Shown piece by piece: positions 25,357 through 33,842 of a stretch of DNA of 51,569 nt. The stretch's first letter is position 1. Every line of letters begins with the position of its first letter. Location: positions 1 through 51,569 of the forward strand of contig NZ_JAAARM010000039.1 of assembly GCF_009908285.1 (NCBI RefSeq), in the 5' to 3' direction. A program made the translations under genes and the position numbers. Under the pieces are notes generated by a model, which worked only from the letters and a program-made list of their open reading frames with translations, did no database searches and was not told the DNA's origin. Source of the DNA: Pseudomonas sp. Fl4BN1. Its GTDB lineage: Bacteria > Pseudomonadota > Gammaproteobacteria > Pseudomonadales > Pseudomonadaceae.

Positions 25357-25572
25357 ATGATGGCCGCTATTCTGGATTCTAAAGGGCCTATTGCCCACGG
25401 CCCCGGGGGCAATCTTGTATTAATCAGATTGGACAATAACTCCCCGGAGATATTCTTCTGGGATCATGAGACCGAGGCAGATGAAGGTGAGGAGCCCAGC
25501 GCAAGCAATATGTACATGATCAGTGATGGTCTTCCAGGGTTTTTCACGGGTCTCTATAAACAAGCTATTTAA
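25357..25572 (+). CDS. Short SUKH/SMI1-KNR4-like protein, probably truncated
   Basis: 71 residues, with AGGAGGA six bases before the ATG. The segment NLVLIRLDNNSPEIFFWDHETEADEGEEP is the C-terminal half of the SUKH fold (the FWDHE-x-E motif). The usual domain is roughly twice as long, so the N-terminal half appears to be missing. SUKH proteins are common immunity proteins for nuclease toxins. It could be a remnant that gained a start, or the product of recombination at this locus. Confidence 0.6.
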   Translation: MMAAILDSKGPIAHGPGGNLVLIRLDNNSPEIFFWDHETEADEGEEPSASNMYMISDGLPGFFTGLYKQAI

Positions 25573-25702
25573 CAATAAATGCCAGAGGTGTTTATTAATT
25601 GCCGGTTGCCCTGCGTTTTCATGGCCGCCCCTCTTGGGTGGAAGTGTCGCGCCACTGCAAGCGTTAGAGCTGATCGAGAGCCGGTTCAAGGAGATGGGCT
25701 GA
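25526..25702 (+). pseudogene. Possible gene remnant coupled to the next gene
   Basis: A 58-codon frame that overlaps the SUKH fragment and ends LQALELIESRFKEMG, a natural-looking C terminus, with its stop one base before the next gene's ATG. The N-terminal half is unlike a folded protein (Cys- and Trp-rich). Only the last 20 or so codons are likely to be a coding relic. Confidence 0.25.
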
Positions 25703-25703
25703 G

Positions 25704-26063
25704 ATGATGGGGCTGAGTGAAATACTCTCCAGGATAAATGACGGTGTTTTTCTTGAGCTGATTTTCCAGGAGAACACTGACTGGGATGCCAGGTTGGATT
25801 CACGGGATGGCATCGAGTTTGCCAGCGCGTGGAGCGCTAGCTATGAACAAGTGCTTTCGTCATGTCCGCCTGAAGATGAATCCATCAGGCAAGTCAGAGA
25901 GGCTGCCTTCAAGAAGGTCTATCAGATCACTGGCAATCCGGATCTTGCAGGCTATGTGTCGGATGATTTTGGCCTGATCGTGCAGGCATTCATGCACCAG
26001 GTCGATAGCGGTTTTATACACCGCCTTTGGCAGGCTTACGCTCAAGGAACATTTCCCCATTAA
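25704..26063 (+). CDS. Small acidic protein, putative immunity gene
   Basis: A 119-residue soluble acidic protein with CAAGGAG upstream. It starts MMGLSEILSRINDGVFLELIFQ and has FASAWSASYEQVLSSCPPEDE, then REAAFKKVYQITGNPDLAGYVSDDFGLIVQAF, which looks all-helical. No family was recognised. It is the last gene of the immunity-type patch and is followed at once by a hairpin and an Rhs-like relic. Confidence 0.65.
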   Translation: MMGLSEILSRINDGVFLELIFQENTDWDARLDSRDGIEFASAWSASYEQVLSSCPPEDESIRQVREAAFKKVYQITGNPDLAGYVSDDFGLIVQAFMHQVDSGFIHRLWQAYAQGTFPH

Positions 26064-26081
26064 AGAGTCAGCGCACTCTTT
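26062..26081. terminator. Hairpin after the immunity-type genes
   Basis: AAAGAGT-CAGCGC-ACTCTTT is a perfect 7-bp stem that begins inside the stop codon of the preceding gene. There is only a short T-run, so termination would be weak. Confidence 0.5.
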
Positions 26082-26125
26082 CATCCGTCTGCGTGTGTTG
26101 AATGTCAGCTGGGGCATCAGTCCTG

Positions 26126-26164
26126 CACGGTGAAGTCCGTTACCACTACGCCGCCCTTGGGTGA
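26126..26164 (+). pseudogene. Rhs/YD-repeat relic
   Basis: The frame reads HGEVRYHYAALG then TGA. VRYHY-x-ALG(R) is the YD-repeat signature of Rhs proteins, where the TGA would be CGA (Arg). The following bases read GVARTSADA in a shifted frame, again like the Rhs continuation. The piece is too short to define a gene but supports a former rhs locus here. Confidence 0.5.
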
Positions 26165-26199
26165 CGGAGTGGCAAGAACCTCAGCCGATGCATCCAGCC

Positions 26200-27486
26200 T
26201 CACTGCAACTTGAGTTTTCTCCCCGCCATCAAAATTGCACCAATACTCAAACAGGCTGCCAGCATCAGATAAAAACTGGGTGCCAGTTGCGAGCCGGTGA
26301 GGGCGATCAATCCGGTGGCGATCACCGGGGCGAAACCGCCGAAAATCGTCACCCCCAGGTTGTAGCTCAAGGACATGCCGGTGACCCGGGTGCGCACGGG
26401 GAAGATGTCCGCCATCAGCGACGGCAGCGGGGCGAAGTACACCGCCTTGATCAGCGCCATCATCGCGACCACCAGCAGCAGGGAGCTGGCGCTCGGACGG
26501 CTGTTGAGCCAGAAGAACGCCGGCAGGATCGCCACGGCGTAGACCACGGCCGCTGCCAGCATGATTTTCAGGCGCCCGACATGGCCGGACAGGTAGCCGA
26601 CGATGGGCGTGACTATGGTCAGGATCAGGCCGCCGGTGAGGGTCGCCAGAAAGCCCGAGGACTGGGAAATGTTCAGGCTGGTGGCGGCATAGGACGGCAT
26701 GTACTGGATCATGTAGTTCGAGGCAGTGGACACCACCAGGGTGCCCATGGCGATCAACAGCAGGGTCTTCTGGGTCACCAGCACTTCGCGCAGGGGGCGT
26801 TCCCCCGGCTCGCTGGCCTTGAAGTCCGGCGATTCGTCGACGGTGCGGCGGATGTACAGGCCCACCGGGCCCAGCAGCAGGCCGAAGAAGAACGGCACGC
26901 GCCAGCCCCAGTCAAGCATCTGCTGGGGATCGAGGTGCTTGGTCAGGAAGTAGCCGAAGGTCGAGGCGATGACCACGCCAAAACCCTGGCTGGCGAACTG
27001 CAGGCTGGCGACAAAGTGCCGGGTGCGCGGCGGCGCGTGTTCCAGCATGAAGGCGGTGGAGGTGCCGAACTCGCCACCGGCGGAGAAGCCCTGCAGCAGC
27101 CGCGCCAGGAGAATGCCGATGGGCGCGGCGATACCCAGGGTGGCGTAGCTGGGCATGATGGCGATCAGCAGGGTGCCCGCCAGCATGATCAGGATCGACA
27201 GGGTCAGGGCTTTCTTGCGCCCCCGGCGGTCGGCGTAGGAACCCAGTACCGCCGCGCCCAGGGGGCGGATCAGGAACGAGATGCCGAAGGTGGCAAAGGC
27301 CAGCAGCAGGGAGAAGGTCGGGTCGGCGGTGGGAAAGAACACCTGGCTGATGGTCAGCGCGAAGTAGGCGTAGATCGACAGGTCGAACCACTCCAGGGTG
27401 TTGCCGATCAGGGCGGCGCCTATGGGTTTGTACAGGGCTTTGGGTTCGACCCGGATCGCGGTCGAGGTGGCGGCTAATTCTGTCAT
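26200..27486 (-). CDS. MHS-family MFS transporter
   Basis: A 428-residue twelve-helix carrier of the metabolite:H+ symporter family (CitA/ProP/KgtP type). It has LIGNTLEWFDLSIYAYFA in helix 1, GSYADRRGRKKAL in the loop 2-3 signature, RLLQGFSAGGEFGTSTAFMLE in helix 4, and RRTVDESPDF in the central loop. Family members import organic acids or amino acid derivatives with protons across the inner membrane. It is downstream of an M20 peptidase gene in the same direction (gap about 75 bases), so it probably imports that enzyme's substrate. Confidence 0.92.
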   Translation of the reverse strand: MTELAATSTAIRVEPKALYKPIGAALIGNTLEWFDLSIYAYFALTISQVFFPTADPTFSLLLAFATFGISFLIRPLGAAVLGSYADRRGRKKALTLSILIMLAGTLLIAIMPSYATLGIAAPIGILLARLLQGFSAGGEFGTSTAFMLEHAPPRTRHFVASLQFASQGFGVVIASTFGYFLTKHLDPQQMLDWGWRVPFFFGLLLGPVGLYIRRTVDESPDFKASEPGERPLREVLVTQKTLLLIAMGTLVVSTASNYMIQYMPSYAATSLNISQSSGFLATLTGGLILTIVTPIVGYLSGHVGRLKIMLAAAVVYAVAILPAFFWLNSRPSASSLLLVVAMMALIKAVYFAPLPSLMADIFPVRTRVTGMSLSYNLGVTIFGGFAPVIATGLIALTGSQLAPSFYLMLAACLSIGAILMAGRKLKLQ

Positions 27487-27560
27487 ACAGGACGCTCCTG
27501 CTTATTGTTGGATTTTGAGCGACAGGTGCCCGACGTGAGCCGGGCGGGGCAGCGACGGCC

Positions 27561-28940
27561 TCAGGCCCGGGGCAGGTCCCCCAGGTCCCAGAACAAGGCC
27601 GTCATGATCTCCAGGCCCTGGCGAATCACCGGCAGCAGCAGGTGTTCGTCCGGGGCGTGCTGCGAGCAGCCGGGGTAGGAGTGGGGAATCCACAGGGTCG
27701 GCAGCCCCAGTACTTCGGCAAAGATGTCGTTGGGCAGGGTGCCCGCCAGGTTCGGCAACAGGGCCAGGCGCTGGGAGCTGCTGTTGGCGATGGAGGTCTT
27801 GGCGAACCTGACCCAGGGGTTGTCCGGGTCCAGGCGAGTGGCTGGGGAGCAGCGCTCCATGACGATCTCGACCTGGCTGAAGCCTTCGCGGTCCAGGTGC
27901 GCCCGCAGCAGGCTTTCCAGCTCTTGCCAGGGGGTGCCGAGGACAAAGCGCAATTGGCAGAAAGCCACGGCCCGGGGCGGAATGGCGTTCACCGGTTTTT
28001 GTGGGTTGCCGGTGCTGAAGGCGAGGATTTCCAGGGTGTTCCAGGCGAACAGGCGCTCGCCCAGGGTCAGCCCCGGTTCGCCCCAGTCTTCGTCCAGGGG
28101 CCGGCCCAGGGAGTCGCGATCAATCTCCAGGTCGGCGATGGCGGCGCGCACATTCTCGGGAATGCTCGCCGGCACCAGTTCGCGGCAGCGGATGCGCCCG
28201 TTGCGGTCCACCAGGCTGGCCAGGGCGTTGGCCAGCACCACGCCGGGGTTGCTCATGACCCCGCCCCAGTTGCCCGAGTGCAGGCCCTTGTCCCGGGTGT
28301 TGAGCTCCAGGCGGAACTGCGCCGAGCCCCGGGAGCCGAGGAACAGCGTCGGCCGGGCCTGATTCAGGCGCGGGCCGTCGGAGGCGATGAACACATCGGC
28401 CCGCAGCCGTTCGCGGTGTTCCTGGCACAGCTGGCGCAGCCCCGGGGAGCCGGCTTCCTCGCCCATCTCGAACAGCAGCTTGAGGTTGAAGCCCAGGCGC
28501 CCGTCGCGGGCCTTGAGCACCTGCTCCAGGGCCGCCAGGTTGATGCTGTGCTGGCCCTTGTTGTCGGCGGTGCCACGGCCGTACCAGCGTTCGCCTTCCA
28601 CGGTCAGTTGCCAGGGGTCGAGGCCCGCGCGCCACTGCTCGGCATGGCCGGGTACCACGTCGCCATGGCCGTAGCTGAGCACCGTGTGCAGCGCCGGGTC
28701 TTCCAGGCGCGTGGCAATCAGGAACGGGCCGCCGGTTTCGGGGTTGGCCAGCATCTGGCAGTCGAAGCCCAGGCGTTGCAGCAGCGGCTGGATCTCTTCC
28801 AGCAGGTAGCGCGGCAACTCGCTGGCGTGGGCGGGGTCCTGGCTGTCACTGCGAAACGCCACCCGGCGCCGCAGGTCCTGTTCAAAGTGGCCGTCGTCCA
28901 GGTACTGGCGCACGCCAGTGAGGGCAGCTTGCTTGGTCAT
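27561..28940 (-). CDS. M20-family metallopeptidase/amidohydrolase
   Basis: A 459-residue two-zinc hydrolase. Metal-site motifs are SYGHGDVVPG, GRGTADNKGQ (bridging Asp), EMGEEAGSPG (general base Glu and ligand Glu) and a C-terminal His in CSQHAPDEH. A lid/dimerisation domain lies between. Family members cleave dipeptides or N-acyl/N-carbamoyl amino acids in the cytosol. GGAG precedes the ATG at a good distance. With the downstream transporter and the divergent LysR gene it forms a small substrate-specific catabolic unit. The substrate is not predictable. Confidence 0.92.
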   Translation of the reverse strand: MTKQAALTGVRQYLDDGHFEQDLRRRVAFRSDSQDPAHASELPRYLLEEIQPLLQRLGFDCQMLANPETGGPFLIATRLEDPALHTVLSYGHGDVVPGHAEQWRAGLDPWQLTVEGERWYGRGTADNKGQHSINLAALEQVLKARDGRLGFNLKLLFEMGEEAGSPGLRQLCQEHRERLRADVFIASDGPRLNQARPTLFLGSRGSAQFRLELNTRDKGLHSGNWGGVMSNPGVVLANALASLVDRNGRIRCRELVPASIPENVRAAIADLEIDRDSLGRPLDEDWGEPGLTLGERLFAWNTLEILAFSTGNPQKPVNAIPPRAVAFCQLRFVLGTPWQELESLLRAHLDREGFSQVEIVMERCSPATRLDPDNPWVRFAKTSIANSSSQRLALLPNLAGTLPNDIFAEVLGLPTLWIPHSYPGCSQHAPDEHLLLPVIRQGLEIMTALFWDLGDLPRA

Positions 28941-28987
28941 TGCGACTCCGGTCGGGCAAGGGGAACAGGCCCATGGTGGAGTGGGTC

Positions 28988-29043
28988 AAGGCATCTGTAT
29001 ATTGCTGTTTTTTGAAGGCATGATTCTAAAAATTGGATGCCTT
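28988..29043. promoter_or_regulatory. Candidate LysR operator in the divergent region
   Basis: Three half-sites of AAGGCAT: direct at 28988-28994 and 29015-29021, and inverted (ATGCCTT) at 29037-29043. The last two form a 7-bp inverted repeat with a 15-base AT-rich spacer just before the LysR start. Confidence 0.55.
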
Positions 29044-29057
29044 GCAAGGGGACGCAG

Positions 29058-29942
29058 ATGGACTATCGGTATTTTCTGGCGGTGATCGATGCCGGCTCCC
29101 TGGCGGCGGCGGGGGAGCGTTTGCATATCGCCCCCAGTGCGGTAAGCCGGCAGATCGCCCTGCTGGAAGAGAGCGTCGGGGTGGCGCTGTTCGAGCGGCG
29201 CCCGCGGGGCATGCAACTCACCGCCGCCGGCGAAGCCCTGGCCGAACACGCCCGGCGTACCTGGCTGGAGCAGGAAAATATCCTCGCCGAACTGCGCGGC
29301 GAGGGCTATCCGGGGGCCAAGGTCATTCGGCTGGTGTCTACCGAGGGGCTGTCGCGGTACTTCCTGCCGCGGGTGCTGCTGGAGCATTACCGCCTGCGGC
29401 CCGGGGCCGAGTACCGCCTGGAGGTGATCTCGCCCCATGAGTGTGTGCAGCGTATTCGCCGGGGCGAGGCGGATGTGGGGCTGACCTTCAGCACTGAGCC
29501 GGTGGAGGGGGTGAATGTGTGTTACTCGATCCGCTCGCCGATTCGCGCCCTGATGCGCGCCGGGCATCCGTTGGCCAGCGCCGGGCTGCTGTCATTGGCG
29601 CAGGTGCAGGGGTATCCGGTGGCGTTGACGCCCAAGGGCACCACCCAGCGGCAGTTGCTGGACCTGGTGTGCCAGATGGATGGCTTGAGCTTTGATCAGG
29701 TGATGACCTGCAACTTTTCCGGGGCCCTGCATGAGTTTGTCCGGCAGTCGGATACGGTGGCGTTTGCCAGTGCCATCAGCGGCGAGGGGCAGGGCATGGA
29801 TGGGCTGGTGTCGGTGCCGTTGTCCAACCCGCGCTTGGGCGATCGGGATATCCAGGTGCTGACCATGCCCAAGCGGGTGCTGCCGCAGAGCCTGGAATTT
29901 TTTATCCAGACCTTGATCGCCGGGTTGCAGCGGGAGGGCTGA
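29058..29942 (+). CDS. LysR-family regulator
   Basis: A 294-residue LysR protein. The N-terminal winged helix has FLAVIDAGSLAAAGERLHIAPSAVSRQIALLEESVGVALFERR, and the inducer domain follows from about residue 90. GGGGA precedes the ATG at 29058; the earlier in-frame start at 29037 lies in the operator-like repeat. It is divergent from the M20 peptidase gene over 117 bases, so peptidase and transporter are the likely targets. Confidence 0.93.
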   Translation: MDYRYFLAVIDAGSLAAAGERLHIAPSAVSRQIALLEESVGVALFERRPRGMQLTAAGEALAEHARRTWLEQENILAELRGEGYPGAKVIRLVSTEGLSRYFLPRVLLEHYRLRPGAEYRLEVISPHECVQRIRRGEADVGLTFSTEPVEGVNVCYSIRSPIRALMRAGHPLASAGLLSLAQVQGYPVALTPKGTTQRQLLDLVCQMDGLSFDQVMTCNFSGALHEFVRQSDTVAFASAISGEGQGMDGLVSVPLSNPRLGDRDIQVLTMPKRVLPQSLEFFIQTLIAGLQREG

Positions 29943-29947
29943 GGGGG

Positions 29948-30055
29948 CTTGCCGGGTTACCCACGGATCAATGCCTGCATTCGGCCATCGTGGTTAACGG
30001 GGCCTTGGAGATCAAAAGCCAAAGCCAGAGCAAACGGCGGCCTTGCGGCTGGTCT
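29948..30055. repeat. Dispersed element, partial copy B
   Basis: TTGCCGGGTTACCCACGGATCAATGCCTGC matches 342-371 except at the edges; the match continues through TTCGGCCATCGTG and then AGATCAAAAGCCAAAGCCAGAGC. It represents only the middle of copy A, with one hexamer-like unit. It starts six bases after the LysR stop. Confidence 0.8.
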
Positions 30056-30066
30056 GATTCTTCTTT

Positions 30067-30148
30067 GTAGGAGCTGGCTTGCCAGCGAAGGCGTCGGCTG
30101 GATCAATGCATGGCTTGCGGGCCTCTTCGCCGGCAAGCCGGCTCCTAC
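30067..30148. repeat. REPIN
   Basis: A CTGGC-type REP faces an inverted CCGGC-type REP around a 30-base spacer. It lies between the converging LysR and RpiR genes, directly beside dispersed-element copy B. Confidence 0.92.
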
Positions 30149-30196
30149 GGACGTGGGTAAAACCCGTGGGGTGTTTGATCTTCCTGCCTCTTGCCG

Positions 30197-31105
30197 TCAC
30201 TTTTTCAGCGCTTTGCCCTGGCTGGGAATGTGCAGGTACGACATCACGCTTTCCGTCAGTTCGGTGGCCAGTTTCACCGCTTTTTCATTGCGCGCCATCA
30301 CTCCGGCGACCAGGCCTTCGATCAAGGCCAGCACGGCGATGTTGGAGCTGGTCAGCACCGGGTGATCGCAAGGCGCAAACAGCGTGTGCTCGGCAATCGC
30401 GGTGAGCGGCGAGGCGGGCGAGTCGGTAATCGCCAGCACCGTTGCCCCGCGTTCATTGGCGAAGCGTGCCAGTTGCAGGGTGTCGAGGGAGTAGCGCGGC
30501 AGGGAGATCGCCAGCAACACATCCTGAGCGGTGATCGCGGCCAGCCGGTACGCGGCATTTTCATTGCCACCTTCCATGCTGATGGCCGTGGCTTCGGCGC
30601 AGAAGGGCATCAGGGTCGCGGCGGCGAGCCCGGCCAGGTAGACGCTGTTGCCGAACCCCAGGATGTAGACCTTGCGGGCCGTGGTCAGGCGGGTGATGAA
30701 GGCTTCAAAACTGTCGGCGTGGTTGTTGCTGGCGGCGGTGGCCAGGTTGCTGCTGGCGCTCTGCAATTGCTCGTGCAGGCCGAAGGCACCGCCCGGGCGC
30801 TGGGCCAGTTCGTTGCGCAGCTTGTCCACCGGCGACACCATCTGCTGCAAGGTAGCCACCAGTTCGGCCTTCATGCCGCTGTAGCCCCCCAGGTCCAGGG
30901 CTTTGGCCAGGCGGTTGACGGCGGCGGGCGAGGTCAATGTTGCGTGAGCCATCTCCTCGATGGTCAGCGTCGCGGCCTTGAGCGGGTGACGCAGGATGAA
31001 GTCCGCCACCTTGCGCAGTGATGGCGGCAGCTCGGCAACGATTTCCGTGAGTTTGCGCATGACCGGCGCGGCGTAGACGGTGGTGTCTTTGGATGGGCTT
31101 GGCAT
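30197..31105 (-). CDS. RpiR/MurR-family regulator
   Basis: A 302-residue protein with an N-terminal HTH_6 domain (LPPSLRKVADFILRHPLKAATLTIEEMAHATLTSPAAVNRLAKALDLGGYSGMK) and a C-terminal SIS domain (VYILGFGNSVYLAGLAAATLMPF..., then AITDSPASPLTAIAEHTL). RpiR proteins sense phosphorylated sugars or related ligands, and some Pseudomonas members regulate amino acid or opine uptake. The start is the ATG of MPSPSKDTTV; the longer extension has no support. It lies 120 bases downstream of the ABC transporter operon in the same direction and probably regulates it. Confidence 0.92.
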   Translation of the reverse strand: MPSPSKDTTVYAAPVMRKLTEIVAELPPSLRKVADFILRHPLKAATLTIEEMAHATLTSPAAVNRLAKALDLGGYSGMKAELVATLQQMVSPVDKLRNELAQRPGGAFGLHEQLQSASSNLATAASNNHADSFEAFITRLTTARKVYILGFGNSVYLAGLAAATLMPFCAEATAISMEGGNENAAYRLAAITAQDVLLAISLPRYSLDTLQLARFANERGATVLAITDSPASPLTAIAEHTLFAPCDHPVLTSSNIAVLALIEGLVAGVMARNEKAVKLATELTESVMSYLHIPSQGKALKK

Positions 31106-31225
31106 ATCCGGCTCAACAGTGGCTGAAGGTGAGAGAAGGGCTGTGCCTGGTGCCCTGACGAGATCGGCTGGAGTGTATCCGAGGCCGACCACGTCAGGGT
31201 TGCGTTGAGCGGTGGCGCAGCGATC

Positions 31226-31990
31226 TTATTTCAAACTTCCCGCAAGAAACTGCTGGAGGCGTTCGGACTGCGGATTGGCCAGTACTTCGCGAGGGGCGCC
31301 GCGCTCTTCGACCAGGCCCTGGTGAAGGAACACCAGTTGGTTGGACACCTCTCGGGCAAAGCCCATTTCGTGGGTCACCACCACCATGGTGCGGCCTTCC
31401 TGCGCCAGATCCTGCATGACCTTCAGCACTTCACCCACCAGTTCGGGGTCGAGCGCCGAGGTCGGCTCGTCAAACAGCATCACCTGCGGCTCCATCGCCA
31501 GGGCGCGGGCAATCGCCACGCGCTGCTGTTCGCCACCGGACATGTGCCCCGGCCAGGCGCTCATGCGCTGTGCCACCCCGACTTTTTCCAGGTAGTGCTC
31601 GGCCCGTTCCCGCGCCTCCTGCTTGCTCAGGCCGAGCACCTGCACCGGGGCTTCCATGACGTTTTCCAGGGCGCTCATGTGCGACCAGAGGTTGAAGTGT
31701 TGAAACACCATCGACAGCTGCGAACGCATGCGTTGCAACTGCTTGGGCTCGGCGGCCTTCAGCCCGCCCTGCCGGTTGGCCACCAGCTTCAGCGCTTCGC
31801 CATTGAGCAAGATGCTGCCCGCATTGGGTTGCTCCAGCAGGTTGATGCACCGCAGGAAGGTACTCTTGCCCGAGCCGCTGGAGCCGATCAGGCTGATCAC
31901 GTCACCGGCCTGTGCCTGCAGGGATACGCCCTTGAGCACCTGGTGCGTGCCGTAGCTTTTGTGCAGGTCCTGAACTTCAAGTTTGTACAT
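31226..31990 (-). CDS. Polar amino acid ABC transporter, ATP-binding subunit (HisP-like)
   Basis: A 254-residue ATPase: Walker A GSSGSGKST near residue 37, Q-loop VFQHFNLW, signature MSGGEQQRVAIARALAMEP, Walker B VMLFDEPTSALDPE and switch His in VVVTHEMGFA. It has the short insertion before the Q-loop seen in HisP/GlnQ subunits of polar amino acid importers. It is the last gene of the importer operon. Confidence 0.95.
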   Translation of the reverse strand: MYKLEVQDLHKSYGTHQVLKGVSLQAQAGDVISLIGSSGSGKSTFLRCINLLEQPNAGSILLNGEALKLVANRQGGLKAAEPKQLQRMRSQLSMVFQHFNLWSHMSALENVMEAPVQVLGLSKQEARERAEHYLEKVGVAQRMSAWPGHMSGGEQQRVAIARALAMEPQVMLFDEPTSALDPELVGEVLKVMQDLAQEGRTMVVVTHEMGFAREVSNQLVFLHQGLVEERGAPREVLANPQSERLQQFLAGSLK

Positions 31991-32008
31991 GCTGTGAACT
32001 CTCTGGAA

Positions 32009-33121
32009 TCAGTCGCTGAGCAAGCGACCCTGGCGAATGGGGGTAGCACCTGCCACCTTGGCTAACCACAATCCGGGCTGGGCAAAGCGCAGCCGTTCGC
32101 GGGCATAGAGAATGCCGTCGACGCTGGCGCGGACCAGGCTGTGGCGGTCGGTTACAGGGTCGATGACTTCGAACAGCGGGTCACCGATCTTGACCTCTGC
32201 GCCCAGCGGTTGCAGAAAACTCACCACCCCCGGATGCGGCGCACAGGCGTACTGCGCGCCGGCAAAGGGCAGTGCCTGGCAATGGCTCGGCGGCGCCGCG
32301 GGCCAGTCGCCGCTGATCAGGCCTTGCTCGGCGAGGTAGCCGAGAATGGCTTCGGCGCTGTCGGTGCATTGCTCGCGCTCGGTGTCTGCCATGCCGCGCA
32401 GTTCGATGGTGGTGGCCGCACACGCCAGGGGAATGTTGGCTTCGGGAAAGCGCTCCGCCAGGCGCAGCCAGGCAATCGCACAGGCTTCGTCGAAGGCACT
32501 GCCGCCGGCATCTTCGGCCAGCAACGTGACCCCGGTGCCGAGGCGCGCAGCCAGTGACTGCAGGCGCGGCCAGTGTTGCGGCATGGCGTACAGCAACATG
32601 ATCGATTCGAAATCGCAGTGCAGGTCCAGCACCAGATCGGCGTTGCACGCATGCTGCAGCAGCAGGCGGCGCAGGCCGTCGAGTTCCGAGGCGGGGGCCG
32701 GCATGGCCGCGAGGGTCTCGGCCATGGTGCGGCGGATCAGCGCGACATTGGCCTCGGCGTCGGAGCCCAATTGCCCTTGCAGCTCTGCTGCAACCGGCTC
32801 GAACAGTTCCGGGAAGTCGCGATTGAAGTTCTTGCCGCTGGAGAACTCGAAGCGCCCCTGGTGGGTGGCCTGGAACATCTGGGCGATGCCGATCGGATTG
32901 GCCATCGGCACCAACTCGATCACCCCGGTCAGGCGGCCTTGTGTTTCCAGCTCCAGAAGCCGGCGCTTGAGTTCGACGGCGACGCGCATTCCCGGCAGCT
33001 CGTCGGCATGCAACGACGCCTGGATATAGGCTTTGCGGGTGCCGCTGCCAAAACGAAACAGCGTCAGCGTGCGTTCGGTGCCCGAGGCACTCCACGGCAA
33101 TCGGTATTGAATGTGCTCCAT
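32009..33121 (-). CDS. Succinylglutamate desuccinylase/aspartoacylase-family hydrolase
   Basis: A 370-residue zinc hydrolase of the AstE/AspA branch of the carboxypeptidase M14 fold. The zinc motif is ASLHADELPG (H38, E41) with a third ligand in DLHCDFES; NPIG and KNFNRDFPE are substrate-pocket segments, and ATTIELRG holds the usual catalytic Glu. A C-terminal barrel-like domain ends the protein. Family members deacylate N-acyl amino acids. AAGGAG overlaps the stop of the permease gene upstream, so translation is linked. Its place inside the importer operon suggests the imported compound is an N-acyl amino acid or similar conjugate. Confidence 0.88.
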   Translation of the reverse strand: MEHIQYRLPWSASGTERTLTLFRFGSGTRKAYIQASLHADELPGMRVAVELKRRLLELETQGRLTGVIELVPMANPIGIAQMFQATHQGRFEFSSGKNFNRDFPELFEPVAAELQGQLGSDAEANVALIRRTMAETLAAMPAPASELDGLRRLLLQHACNADLVLDLHCDFESIMLLYAMPQHWPRLQSLAARLGTGVTLLAEDAGGSAFDEACAIAWLRLAERFPEANIPLACAATTIELRGMADTEREQCTDSAEAILGYLAEQGLISGDWPAAPPSHCQALPFAGAQYACAPHPGVVSFLQPLGAEVKIGDPLFEVIDPVTDRHSLVRASVDGILYARERLRFAQPGLWLAKVAGATPIRQGRLLSD

Positions 33122-33130
33122 GGCAGCTCC

Positions 33131-33829
33131 TTAGTGCTTGCGCGGTGCCAGGTACGCCAGCCAGCGGCGCTCGGCCAGCTTGAACAGACGCACCAGAATG
33201 AAAGTCAGGACCAGGTAGATGAGACCGGCGGTGATGAACGCCTCGAACGGCAGGTAGAACCGCGAGCTGACCGTGCGCGCCGCCCCGGTGATGTCGACCA
33301 GGGTGACGATGGAAGCCAGGCTGGTGGTTTGCAGCATCATCAGCACTTCGTTGCTGTACTGCGGCAGTGCCCGGCGCAAGGCCGACGGCAGGAGAATGCG
33401 CCGGTACAGGGTCAGGCGTGACATGCCCATGGCCTTGGCAGCTTCGATCTCGCCCGGGGGCGTGGATTTCAAACTGCCGGCCAGCAGCTCGGCGCTATAG
33501 GCGCTGGTGTTGATCGCGAAGGCCAGGCAGGCGCAAAAGGTCGCGCTGGACAGGTAAGGCCAGAACAGGCTTTGACGCACGGCTTCGAATTGCGCCAGGC
33601 CGTAGTAGATCAGGAACAATTGCACCAGCATCGGCGTGCCGCGAATCACGTAGGTATAGAGCCAGGCCGGCGCGTTGATCAGCGGCGAACGCGACACCCG
33701 CATCAGCGCCAGTGGCACTGCCAGCACCAAGCCCAGGGCCAGGGAAATAAGCAGGACCTTGAGGGTCACCAGGGCGCCGTTGAGGTACAGCGGCAGGTTT
33801 TCCCAGATCAGTTGGTAGTCGAGAATCAT
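33131..33829 (-). CDS. Polar amino acid ABC transporter, permease (HisM-like)
   Basis: A 232-residue inner-membrane permease with about five helices. The N-terminal segment NGALVTLKVLLISLALGLVLAVPLALMR is typical of HisM/GlnP-type permeases, and the cytoplasmic EAA loop is EIEAAKAMGMSRLTLYRRILLPSALRRALP. It pairs with the next permease upstream to form the channel. It ends nine bases before the hydrolase gene. Confidence 0.94.
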   Translation of the reverse strand: MILDYQLIWENLPLYLNGALVTLKVLLISLALGLVLAVPLALMRVSRSPLINAPAWLYTYVIRGTPMLVQLFLIYYGLAQFEAVRQSLFWPYLSSATFCACLAFAINTSAYSAELLAGSLKSTPPGEIEAAKAMGMSRLTLYRRILLPSALRRALPQYSNEVLMMLQTTSLASIVTLVDITGAARTVSSRFYLPFEAFITAGLIYLVLTFILVRLFKLAERRWLAYLAPRKH

Positions 33830-33842
33830 CGATCGTTCCCCC

